DNA of 64,000 bases from NCBI GenBank assembly GCA_037903475.1, contig JBAJFG010000089.1, forward strand, positions 806,001 to 870,000. The letters run 5' to 3'. The stretch's first letter is position 1. Each line of letters opens with the position of its first letter. The translations under genes were made by a program, and so were the position numbers. Shown here piece after piece: positions 14,514 to 27,400 of this stretch. The notes below the pieces were generated by a model. It was given only the letters and a program-made list of their open reading frames with translations, searched no databases and was not told the origin of the DNA. This DNA is from Ancylostoma caninum. Lineage: Eukaryota > Nematoda > Chromadorea > Rhabditida > Ancylostomatidae.

Positions 14514-15465
14514 ATGAATTGGCGTCCAAGTAGCCGGCACCTTTTGTTGCTATTATTATTAATAGCGCAAAGTGCAGTATTCGCTCGACGAGACCTCCGA
14601 AGGCAAATTCCGTTCGTATTCACTGCCAAATTATATAATGTTTCGCTAGAAGAGAACGCTCCCGGAACGGAGTTTGCCCGTTCATCCGATCACGTCCGGA
14701 TCGGAGTCCCTCTCCCTCATAGTGATGCGACTGTTAAATTTAAAATTGTCGAGGTATGTTCTGCTTCTTCTGCCTTTTTGTTTTCTGTATGGTGCTTCAG
14801 CTCATTTTAATCGTGCAGGGGGACCGACAACACCACTTCAAAGCACATTCTCGCCAAGTGGGGGATTTTGTGTTTTTGCGGATTAGACAAAAGGACCGGA
14901 TGGACACACCACTGAACAGGGAGCTTAAGGTAAGCTGTTCGATTTTTAGACACTTGTCGTGATGCTTCTTGTGAAAGCTCTTCATTTTCACTTAGCTTTC
15001 AAGTCCTACTGAATATTCATTATTCATGTTTTCATGTATTTGATTGCTTTGAAAGAGGGTTAGTGTTGAAAAGACTTAAATGACACATATTTCTTATGAA
15101 AATTGTTTTCTGTGATTTTTCCGTCTTGACTTGTCCGCCTATCTTTTAATGGTTTGAAGCGTGAAGGAAGATTATTTCTTACTTGTCATGAGTTTTCCCC
15201 ACACCCGTTGTAATTGGAGAAATCCACCATCCATTGCGATTTTATTTCAGGATCACTACGACTTCTTAATAAAGGCAATCCACCATCCATTGCGATTTTA
15301 TTTCAGGATCACTACGACTTCTTAATAAAGGCAACGTGTCGTCAAAAAGAGGCGGGCAACCTCGAAGCCACTGCTAAGGTCCGTCTGACTATCACTGATC
15401 GAAACGATGCAATGCCAATTTTCACGTTGGAAGCGGATCAATACGAGGCAACAATTAGCGATCAG
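14514..15465 (+). CDS. cdh-4: fat-like cadherin exons 1-3: signal peptide and cadherin repeat 1
   Basis: Exons 14514-14753, 14819-14929 and 15307-15465, residues 1-170, all phase 0. Residues 1-26 are a typical signal peptide: a short basic start, an unbroken leucine/isoleucine core, then Ala-Arg before RRDLRR. The first cadherin repeat starts near FTAKLYNVSLEENAPG and ends at a standard linker (TDRNDAMPIF). Exon 3 has an odd start: 56 bases including its splice acceptor and first codons are tandemly duplicated. Only the second acceptor (AG ending at 15306) keeps the frame; the first leads to a stop codon. Confidence 0.88.
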
Positions 15466-18400
15466 GTATTTGTCATTCGACTCGATCCTTTTAGTGGTTG
15501 TGTGTGTGTTTTTTTTTTAGTACACATCGCTGTTTTTTCAGCTTGCTCCATTCTCCGACGTGATTCGGGTGGAAGCATCGGACGCTGACGAGGGGATCAA
15601 TGGGCAGATCTACTACTCGTTAGTGAATCGATCAGCGGACTTTACAGTGGATCCTATCACTGGTACTGCCAGAATATCGTTACAAGGAAAGCCTATAATG
15701 AACTGGTACAATTTCAGGCTGGATTCGATCTCTGAGGCATTTACGTAGTGGTGTTTACAATTTAAAGGTGCGATCAGAGGATAGAACATCTAGATTGCTC
15801 TACAGTGATCCTGACCAGATCCAACCAGCATGGATGAAGGATGTAGTGGTGAGTGCTGTTATGTTCCGCTTTTTCATATGCTTATGTGCAGAAATTTGTT
15901 GTCATAATGAACTACCTGAATTATTCATTTTCATTTTTATTCATCTCCATGCAACATCTTCAGAGATTTAAGAACGATTAAAAATTTTTCTGGTGCTTTG
16001 TATGCTCTTATCGAGTATTAAATATGTCTAATTTTAAAGAACGAAAAATATAAAGATTATCGAAGCTCTCTTATTTTCCTTTTGTTTCTCGTCAACGTTC
16101 GTTTGGGATCTGCACATCTGGATAACTCCATCTACAACTTGTAGATGTAATTTCGCAGTCTCTATAGATGGATTTGATTGTAATTCATCAACGGATTTTC
16201 TCAAGAAAAATGTCTTTGTTCTTTTCTAGGATTTTCTTGGGAGAAATGTATTTGTTCTTCCCTAGTTCCTGGAATATATTTTGATTGTTTTGCATTGTAA
16301 CTACTGAACTATGTTGGTTTTGAAGTTGTTGATCCAAGACAACAAAATTTCCAATTTTTCAAGTCAAAGGCTTCGATGCGTAGTGGCTACTTTGATTTTT
16401 ATTACTTAGATAACGAAGTCTGTTAGGAATATTTTGTGAGAATTTCCCTATCTTGCTTCATCTCATTTTTTTAATCGCTCATAGCAGCAGTATTCTTGAA
16501 AGTGTAGCGTTTTTTTCCAAGACACGATTATACTGTCGTTGGTTTTCAGATCACAGTGACCGAGACAAAGCGCCGTCATCTGAAACTACTCGTCGCAAAT
16601 AAACTGATCAATGGATACCGCTCTGATATAGAACAACTAGCAGCTGTTATACGAGTGGACATTCCACCGAATGAGGCTGCGCAAGGGGGTCCGATTCACC
16701 TCGACGTGGTTGAGGATGACCTGAAGCATTGGTTCTCTTTGAGAGAAAGTGGAAATTTGGAGTGGCAGCTGTACACGGTAACTATTTTTTACTTGCAATT
16801 TTCCTTTTTTTTTGTCCGTCCCATTGAGTCGTCTTGATTAACAGGTCCCGGGTCGATTGATTCCACAGCAAACAAACGTTACCATATCGGCTGGACAAGA
16901 GCACCCGTCGAGTGGTATGGTCAACACAACGGCGAACATTAAGGTGACCGGTGTTCGTTTTGTCTTGCGCATAAAAAAAGTTTGCGTAGAAAATGAGATG
17001 AATGCTACAGTACGACCTATGTTCCAGTTCAAGCTGACGTGTTATTTAAAGAAAAAAGTGCTAATTGAGCTGAAACACATTTGTTATGGCCGTTTTAGAA
17101 TGACCAAATGGTCGAGGGTTTTTTCTTGACAAAAATCTTTTTTTTCTAATTTAGCAAAGCAAAGTTGTTCAGATCGAAGTTGGTGAACCGCATTCGATCG
17201 TCTTCGAGGAGGCCACAGCATCCTTCAATGTCAACGAGTCCGCTCCACTAGGATACATTATAGGAAGAGTGTCAGCTAGTGCAATGTACAAAAAAGATGA
17301 GAGAAGTATTAGGTGGGTGTAGGTAGTTTGAAGTTTGATCTCTGATGGTTTTGCCATGCCTCTCAGTTCCGAAGACAGAATTCTACTAGTTTTTCACCTA
17401 CATTTTGAGTGAAAGCGATTCTTCGAGGTATCATGTAGTCTGGAAAAAGTTTGTTCTTATGTCTTATGTTCCACTAATGATCGGATGACACAGTGGTACT
17501 GTTTTACTTGATTGCTGCAATATTTTGGAGCTTCTGTTTAGCGCTTCTTTTGCGAAAACAACCAAGTCACTTTTCATTTTCTATCTTTTCATTTCCCAGA
17601 TATTAGTTCAAATGATTTTGCTTATTAAGGTACTATTTGGAAATGCGTGAAAACACGACCGTCCCGTTTGAGGTCTCTGAGAAATCGGGGATCATTCGAC
17701 TTTCCCAGGAACTTGACTATGAAACGCAGAGAGAATATAGCTTCAACATTCTGGCAAAGGTAAGCGGTTATACTCTTCACTTTTCTTTCTGTGTTTGGGC
17801 GATAGGTGAGCGCTCTTATATCCCTTATAGCTTGTAAAGAGATTATGTTACAGCTGGCTGGATTTGGAGGACAGACTTCTATTGTGGTTACCGTTCATGT
17901 AAAGGATTCGAATGATCATTCACCTATATGGGCCGCTAAATGGATACGCCAGGGACCAGTTGCCGTTCCCAGTGACGCAGCAGTTGGCACAGTCTTTCTA
18001 AAGGTGATTACGAACAAAGCACTTGTTGATTGAACTTGGAACATTTTCCGTTCACATCAGTGATCTGGGGATAGAGGGGCGAAAGCTGAAATTGTAGGAT
18101 GAAATTTGCTAACGATGTTGGGTATTTTGATCTGCGACCATCATTCTTGGACATGCTCTTCCTAGCACTGAATCGATTCATTCTGATCCAATTTTTTCAG
18201 GTGGATGCCCTGGATCTCGATTCTGGCGATAATTCTCGAATAGGATACAAATTATCGTCCGATTCTCAAGTGCCGTTCTCTGTCGATTTCGAAACTGGCG
18301 AGGTAATTCGAAGTTTTCTTCGTGTGTCGTGAAAAAATGTTTATTCCGTCGTCAATTTCTTCATTTTTGGATGTTTCGAGTTTTTTTTTCTTGTAACTTT

Positions 18401-21400
18401 CATTTTTCTTCTCCTTGTAGGATAGGTTTCATTCCTCTCAGAGTATGTACAGTTTTCCTGTAAGATGTAGAAAGTTTCCTTTCTGACGGAGTGCAATTCT
18501 TGCACTATTCTGTTCTTTATAGATCTCTCTGGCAAATTCTTTGAAAAAGGGTGAAAATGAGTGGAATCTCTCTATATGGGCTGTAGATGCTGGGAGGCCG
18601 CTGCCACGATCGACATTTCTCAATTTAGTTTTCTACCGGAATGGAACAAAGGTACATTAGTACATGTGTAAATATCCTCTGTAGTATTTTATGCAGGTCA
18701 TTTGATCCTAAGTGCGTGAAAGGTAATATCCACTAAGTAGTGTTGTTGTCCAGGTGCCAGCCAAACCTAAGCCGGTCGTGGGTACGGAGCCATCCAATAA
18801 TCACGCTCCGTTGTTCGACGAATTCAGTGGACCAATCGAAATTCGAGAGGATATAGAAATAGGAACGGTGCGTGTATCTACACAGAGAATATTCAGTTCG
18901 TCGAAACGATTCGACCTGACCTGGGTAGTATACGGTATTGTGTCTAGTAGAATGAGTGAACGCCAGATGGTAAGTGGCACAGTAACATGCGCAGCATCGT
19001 GTGTTTTATTGCGACCTCGAACAAAGGCCCTGCCAGGGTCAAGTAATCATCGAGAAAGTGCGGAGATTTCCGGATAATTTCTAGTAAAGGAGATTGGATT
19101 GGGAGATAATTATGGAGTTTCAGGCAGTAGCTGTGATTTCTGCATCGGATAACGACGTCGGTTACGGAGGATTGGTTCGCTTCTCGATGTGGGATGACTA
19201 CTTTACGATTGAGCCTGAAACCGGAGTGATTCGAGTGGCAGGAGATCTTACGGAACTGTTGAGGCCTGGTGTAACGGTGTTGAACCGTGATGTTGAAATC
19301 ACTGCTTCCGACGAAGGATCACCACGGAAAAGCTCGAAGAAGACTGTGAAAATCCGCATCGAAGACGTCAACAATCATGCACCGCAGTTTCAAGAGGTTT
19401 GCCTTTTGAAAATATTTTTTGGAATTTGGTTTTTTCCATTATTTCGGATAGTAGTAACTTTTTTTTAAATATTTGTACTACTGGTTCCGACTACAAAATA
19501 TGGATAGTTCATTCTTGGATCTTCCTTTTCCTCCTTCCTGCCTACTTCTTCTCCTTAGCGTCTACCCTGCGCATTCGCAATGTCCGTTGTATAGGATCTC
19601 CTGCGCCATAAGGCACGATCCTGGGGTCATTTTCTGTATCTCTTATTTCTTTCAAATTATTACCATTATTTCTCCCCGTGAACGGCGCCCTTCCATCTTT
19701 CTTTCTTCACGGTGCAAAAAAGGTCTTTATTTGCTGTTTTTCAAAATATTTTCTCTCTCTCTCTTCTCTTCTGAACACCTCTTCAGTTAGTGTGTAGTCC
19801 GCGATGTTGTCCTTACTCTCCTTATGCGTAATTAGCTAATGGATTGGCTCAATGGGCCACTGTGCCGGGGAGGTCGGTCGAGCGTCTCGTCTCGCCATCT
19901 CAGGTATCCGGCCGCTCCTTACTAGGGCAGATGGGAGGGAGGCGCAAGAGTGCAAGAAATATTAGTCGCAGTGAAAGGACTATCAGAGATCGGATGATTG
20001 ATGTAGACGCACAAGTACGTAGGCACGCAGAAATACATAGGCAGGAAACCCTTGGTTACAGAAGTGTGGGAATTTCGTCATTTTCTTAGTGTATAGTTGA
20101 AAAGAGAAATGGGTAGATTTATAGGGAGAACATATGTTGTCTGATGGTTTATTCATAAGCTCTGAAGTGGTAATAATTCATTTAAATGCTAATTACTGCA
20201 GGTAAACGAAGAACAACCCGAAGCGGTGAAATAGAAACTCCACTTACATAACGTGTATAGGATTCCCGCAACTTCACAGCTTTTTCATGGGAAGTCAGAT
20301 CTTCTCTGGGTTGTGAAAGGGTTACTGTTTCTCTGGTTATAATCATTTCTGTACTGACTTGATGCATGGGAAAGTAGGGTTAACGGCTTTGCTTAATCCC
20401 TCTGGCGTAGCATCATTCATCAAATGGGTAACTCAGTGGGCTTAACGTCAACATGCCAGCTAATAGAGATGAATGTTCAGAAAGAGACTAACAACTGATC
20501 CTTGGACCGTTTCACTGAATGTGATATTGCATAGAAATAAGGACGGCCTTGTCGTAGTATTTAAAAAAATTGTGTCAACATTCCGAGGTTTACCGACGGT
20601 CGATCTTTTGAATTAAAAAATTGATTCAAGAGGATGTGTCCGCTATTTGTCATATATTAGGTTAGTGCAAAAATTCTGTCGTTTATTCCTTGTCGGCTTT
20701 AATTTTTCCACAACTTTACCGAACTACAACCTCGACAAGGGGTAAATTTTTTTTATTAGTAGAGATCACTGCTTATTTCATGGGCATTTACCCGGTGTCC
20801 TCTATTTAGAACAAGGGGAACTGCAAAGCGAAGAAATTGGAGGGTACCTTTTCTGAATTGTCATGTTTGGCGATCTTTTTCTTGCGTAGCAAGAGCCTCT
20901 GGAGGTGAGAAAGATGGCAGTTGTATGTCGAAATTCCGGAAGAACGTGATGGGTTGTGAGCCGTTTGCCAGCGAAATTATCGAAACTTGAGGCAGGTCCT
21001 GGAAGCGGATTTTGGCTGATTTCGGCCACAAAATGAGTCCTTAGCCATCTCAAGCGCGTTTTTCTTGTGAAGCATGTTCAACCTTTTGGACCATATTGCA
21101 GCTATAGATACTGCTCAGCGTACTGCTTCGAATTAGCAGCACCAATTAGACCATTTTGCAAGAATTCCAGAAAAAGTCGAGAAATTGCTACAAAAAGTGC
21201 TTATCTGTATTTCACTAAAATGAAAACCGTCAAGCCAGAGCTGGACAGTGAAATCATTAGTGACCTCCAGATTAAATGCAAAAAAGGTGTTTCGAACCAA
21301 ATCTCTTGTGGTCTTATTGGGAAATCTCACGAAAAACGGAACATTGAAGATGCTGTGCCCGTGAATTTTCAGATATTTCTTGCCCACTATTTGCATTGAA

Positions 21401-24400
21401 CACCTTTTATACCCACAGCGAAAAAGAGCAGGATTTGTTCTACTAGTCAATTACCATAAGTAGTTGTTACACGACAAACAGTGAGTTATGATTCTTGGGG
21501 AAAAACCTACAAAATTTTTACACCGACCCAATGTTATATCCAACAATGAAACCTCTCCTTCGGGAAGTCAGTTTCGCGGTATTTATTGGATAGCTTTCTT
21601 ATTGAAAGCCCGAGATCATTGCTGAAGATGCTAGACGTATCACCAACTACTTCATGTGTAAAATTGAGTGTCCTACACTTTATGACCGCTGATTCATATT
21701 CAAGTGTTGGTGGGTGTGTGAGTTGCGAATACTGTAACGTTGTTTTCCTCGATGTTTTCTCGATTCCACTAGTTTCTGCGAACGATGAATCACAGTAGTA
21801 CAACGCAGTTTATACCTTGCAAAGTCGTAAATAGTTTTTGTAGTGGATAAAGTATGATTCAGATAAATGATATAGCCCTAAACCATTTACTGTGAGCGGA
21901 TCTCAGTCGTAGCTCTCGTGCTACTTACCTGGAATTTTGGAGATTTAATGTTCAGTTCCATGAAGAAGGTTGTCATTTTGCTCTTCTACGTGAATGACTG
22001 CTGAACCTCTCGCTAGATAGTGCTATTAGTTGACAGCCTGGTGGTCTTGCGTTGCGAGGAGGAACGTGTTCGACCTCATAGGCATCGCGCTGATTTGATG
22101 TATGGTGGTAGCGGAGGGATTAAGCGATTTCTCGCCAGATAACGCACCGAACCTATCCTTGCGCGGACTCTGAGAGTCTCATTGGCATTTGAAGGACTCG
22201 GGGACATCAACAGCAACACACCAAAAGCCCTCTAGAATCGCATATTTCCAGCACTGGTATCGAATACACGTCAGTGAAGACACAAAAGTTGGCACTGTGC
22301 TACTAAAACTCACTGCCACTGATGACGATGGTGGTGATAATGCAAAGGTTGGATATCGATTGGCTGGAGGACACGGAGACTATGTCAAAGTTGATGAGAA
22401 GACTGGTGAATTGACTCTGGCGAGACCACTGGACAGGGAGGCAAACAATGTGTTACGGTATGTTTTTGTGTATTTTTCGTGTTTACCTTGAGATTTATGC
22501 ACTTGTATCCGTTTCCAGACATGCTGTAATCGCATTTGATCACGGCGCGCCATCACAGATATCGGCCGTAAATCTGACCATTGAAGTCGACGATGTCAAT
22601 GACAATGCGCCTTTTTGTATCGAGCCAATAACTACAGTAGGTTTTCTCAACGATACTTACATGAGTCGACAATATTGCAGAGGACATTGGTTAATTTAAT
22701 GTGTATTCTCCTTTAAGGTGCGGATTCCGGAGGATTTCCCGGATGGAGCTCTCGTAGGGTGTGTGGCTGCGTCTGATGCCGACATGGGGCCGAACGCTCG
22801 TCTCAGGTTCTCCCTAGAGCCAGAAGAAAACGGACTGGCGCCACCATTCAAGATTGATCACAGGACTGGATGTGTTTTTATCCACTCGCCACATCAGCCA
22901 CTTGATTTCCAACGAAGACCTTTGTATAACATGACTATAGATGTAAGCCAAGCTTTAGGAAGAATATGCTGTTACAAGAAAATGCTGAGATGATTTAGGT
23001 AGCCGATAATGGAGAAGTTGTATTGAGCACCACCTGTTCATTTGTTGTGGAATTGGAAGATGTGGATGAGAACCTGCATCCGCCTGAGTTTGAGGATGTT
23101 GCTTTGGAGGCTAGCGTTTACGGTGGGTAAAGAGTAATTTTTAGCTGTTTTGCAAGCAGACATTGTGATAACTTGTTATTGAAAAAATCTGTGAAACAAG
23201 GTTTCTGACTTCGTTTATATGTCCTTCAGTTAAGCTCACGCCCAGTTCTGCCCTTCCCGCATTTCCTTCCAGATTGAGACTGCTTTTGTTTTGCAGAAAA
23301 CATGGCCATCGGCACAGAAGTCTTAACAGTCAAGGCAACAGACCAGGACAATCCGGTGGCACCAGTCGACTACAACATCGTCGGAGGAAATGGCATGGCT
23401 TACTTTGCCATAGACTCTTCAGGTAACTCTGAAGTATACGTATATGCTCTAGAATTCTGTGTTGTGCATTCATCCGCAGAATGGGAATTCCCGGTGGGAT
23501 TACTTGTTGTCCGCTGTGAGACATAGCGAGCGATGAATAGAAGGACCTCTCTGTGGTATCTGCGGACATTTATGAATGGCGCTGGATTCAAGAAATGCTA
23601 ATGAACTGCGGTAGATTTGGCCTCGGCGTGCTCTTGTTCCAGACAAATTTTGCTTTTGCGGGGTCACATTTATAACTGTTGTTCCCAAGGAAGGTATCGA
23701 TGGTTGGACTGAAATGTCTCATGTTTTTTATATGTTTCCTAGCGAAAAAAAATATCGAAAACCATTTATATCGAGAAAATCGGAGTAGTTTATCAAATCA
23801 AGTAATTTTCGGAAGTGTTTCGCCCGGCGACACTCTTGAAATGCCAGGGAGAAAGTTCTAGAGCAGTTAAAATTCTTATTTCTCTTTTAATAAGATGATT
23901 ACTCAAAGTTAGCTGCATGTGTCTGGCTTCGAACAATCTTCACTTGGGTGAGGAAAAAATCGAGGATCGCTCGAAAACATTCCTGGAATATACCTAAAAC
24001 TAAAGGCTTTACATTGCTATGAGTGTAGTTTGCATAATAGCTAACTGAGTGCTCCAGTTACTAAATTGGGAGCAAACTGCTGGTCGCACCGTTATTGGCT
24101 TAGAACGGAAAAACACTCACATAGCGGATGCCGGCGTCCCGAGCGGAAATTGCCGAACAAAAGCACTGCGGGGTCAATGCAAGGAGGGACATTCTTGGTA
24201 GATTTGGGTCCAGTGCGGGATTCGTGGACGTTCCAAGAAAGGTAGTATCTGCCCATAATGTGAACGAATTCACGTGGCAGAAATGTCTGTTGTTATGCTT
24301 TGTTCGAGCAATTCGTAACACTCAGTGACAACAAGTAGCGGTAAACACTGAATACTATGTACATTTTGCTAGGAAAATCCGTCCTCTTTGAGCTGGAAGC

Positions 24401-27400
24401 TTAGAACATGCAGAAGAACCTCTCTTCACAGAAGAATTTCGGTTTAGAAACTTCCTTTTTCTATGTTTGAAAAAGACTGATTGCTGTCGATTGCTTGTCG
24501 CTTTTTCAAAGAGAAGGGGTTTTGAGGTATTAGGTTGGTTCGAAAGTCTTGCACCTAATTTCATACTTTTTTTAAAGATAGATATCAATCAACAAAATAA
24601 TTACCTTCGTAATCCACAAGGTATGGCCAACGCTCCACTAGAGCATCATCTCGAAATCCATGGAATTCTAGATCCTAAAAAATATCTAGGTGCAACACTT
24701 TCGGACCAACTTGATAATTAGCTGCTCCATGCTGGCAACTAGAAATAGCTACGCAGTAACGGACGTTAACTGCAGTGAAATTCTCATTAAATTCTTGCAG
24801 TTGCATGGACCGCGATTTCCATTATGATAGGCACTTGCGCGCATTTCATCGTTCTCTGCTTCGAAATGAAACGGTTCCTCCAAGCAAAAGGGCTATAGCT
24901 TTCTCTCAAGGAAGTTTCAACTAGGTTAAGGTCGTGTAAATGGTCTTTTTTCGGCTTGAAGCGGCACCAGCACAGCGAATGAGTTTCGCGGCGGCATTTT
25001 GAATCAGAGGCCTCCATGTTCACTCAAGTGTGGTCGGGGAACGATAATTGATGCGCATCGGTCCATAGGGGTCAGCAACGATTAATAAAAAATTACCATA
25101 GATGCCTTTGTCGAGTTGTCACCATGGATCTGCTGAATCCGGACTTCATTTCCTTGTTTTGGGTATGTGTCTGTCCGCTTGATCAATAGTCATCCGATGG
25201 CTTAATTAGCGTGTTGGCTGGTGCTTGTTTTCATGTGCGGAGAAGATGTGGCTAATGTGACAGATGGGGCGTAAGGAGGTGATGGAGAGGTTATCGGCTG
25301 GTTGGAGGCCCAAGATTGCTGTTCTGGATTGAGGGAACTCGATTTGGCCTGTTTTTTTAGAGGAATTCCATGTAGGTGTTTGAGCTTTGCTTCGGACCCA
25401 GAATAATCTTTGATTTTAAAAGGGTCTAAAATGAACTTCTGGCGAATTACAGCCACATTCTGTTTACTCAGGATTTCTAAATTTAATCTACCGGCAAACA
25501 CATTAGAAGATAATCTTCCATTCAATTTCCGTCCTATTTGCTACTCTGTAGACCAGCCGCTACGAGCTAATTAATCATGCTATGACTGGCGAATAATGAA
25601 CGGGTTGAAGAGGACATCCTAACGCGGCCATATCTCAAAGGGACCCTAAATCACAATTCAGGATCGTAAAAATTTAGAGGTATCACAGTGGCTGCGCAGG
25701 AATGTGAAAGTAGTATGAAATGGGCGAATTATGCGTGCTAGGCAGTCTTTACTCTGTAAATTCTTAGAATTTTCGAATGGAGTCGTTCACCAGAATTTTT
25801 TGAGTATGAGGAGGGAAATTGATTAATGATTATTGTTTACTACTTGCTGCATGTAATTACTTCGGAGGACTTATAGAATTTTGAATGCTTGGAGTAGCGA
25901 AGGGCAGGTCGAAATGGTTTAACCAAAATATAAATCTGCCTTAATAAACTACATTACTTGGTGGAGTCCCACTGCGAACAGTGGGCTCTATAAAAGAACC
26001 GAATATTTGATCGTTACACTTGGAAAAAGAAAAACAGAAAAACATGTGAATGTATTCCAGCCAGCGTAATCCTTCACAGACAAGCTAAGGATTCGAATAT
26101 TTGAACAAGAGAGGGCCACATAGCTCTCTAAAAGATGTAAGAAAGACTGTATGGCTCTCTTTGTCCTTCAAATGTTCGAATAGGTTTCTCAATCAATTAA
26201 AACAAATAAATTATCCGCTTCATAATCGGTGTTAGGTGTTGCACTGAAATAATTAGAACAAGGGCTATAGATATTTAGCTTTTTGAATTGGCTACATTCC
26301 ATATTTTCAGAATATGCCATTGGGCTCAGAATCAGCAGATTTATTGTTGGAAGAACCTAGGAGTCATCATAGCCGTAAAATTAGGTCATTAGTTCACAAA
26401 CTACGTTAACCTTAATCCAGTAGTTCCTTCCCTTCCCTTAACGTGGACAGTCTGTGAGTTCGGCGATAATCTCTGGGTTATTCCTGAACCTAATCTTCTT
26501 TGGCCGGTGATCCAACATTCAGAGATGTTTCCATGGAAATAGAAAAATGAAAAATCGAAAAACAAGCGGGATGAGGAGCAAAAATAAATATTAAAGGCTT
26601 GTGAACGAAGACGAAGCAAAATAGCAAAATAACTTCTAAGAAGTGGCAAGACGCGAAACTGCATGTCGAACGTATTTGGCCAGCTTATACAGCTAGTGAA
26701 TACTCCTACACACTATTTTTCACTTTCGTGTTGACTCGAATTCTAAACATACTCTTGATTTTCAGGAACAATTCGAACATCTCGAGTGCTAGACCGCGAA
26801 GAGCAGAGCACCTACTGGCTGATGATCGAGGCCAACGACAGCCCACAAAGTCGCGTGGCAAAAACGGGGATTCTTCACGTTTTTGTGCGTGTTCTTGATA
26901 GAAATGATCATCGCCCCGTACCGCTTCTGCCCATTTATCATGCTAGCGTGAAAGAGAACTCTCCGCAGGTTAGTTACTACCACACTTATATTTTGAATAT
27001 GTAAGTAATACGGGTTTCTTTAGAACATTGTCATCGTGAAGATTGATGCTACTGATGGAGACGACGTGGATTCGAAGTCGCCACCCTCCCTTCGCTATAA
27101 AATTTCCAAGGGCGATCCGCAAAGCTTCTTTAGGATTGATCAACATACAGGTTTGTTTTGGCTACTTACGCATTATGTATTCTTCACGATGTAATTATGT
27201 GAGCGCTGCTGTTCAGGTTATATCACTACATCTGGATCACGCCGCTTGGATCGCGAAACACAACGAGAACACGAACTTTGGGTGTCTATTTGTGACTCTG
27301 GAGAACCCCAGCTTTGCTCCTCAGTTCCCGTGGTGGTGAGCGTGGATGACGTCAACGACAATGCACCCACCTTCGCGCAACCGATTTACCACTATAATGT

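Larger units (their letters stand above)
23423..26765 (+). other. Intron 19 of the cadherin gene (3.34 kb)
   Basis: Holds a 185-bp mariner-type miniature element (24530-24714) and a short imperfect inverted repeat (about 26086-26190). The rest is AT-rich sequence with no reading frame I can support. Confidence 0.75.

Noticed and set aside
15250..15306. First of the two duplicated acceptors as the true start of exon 3
   Set aside because: It brings a TAA in frame after about 24 codons; only the second copy continues the cadherin repeat.
20657..21532. Mariner transposase gene within the element
   Set aside because: Both strands were read; no helix-turn-helix or catalytic DD34D pattern was recognisable and frames are broken.
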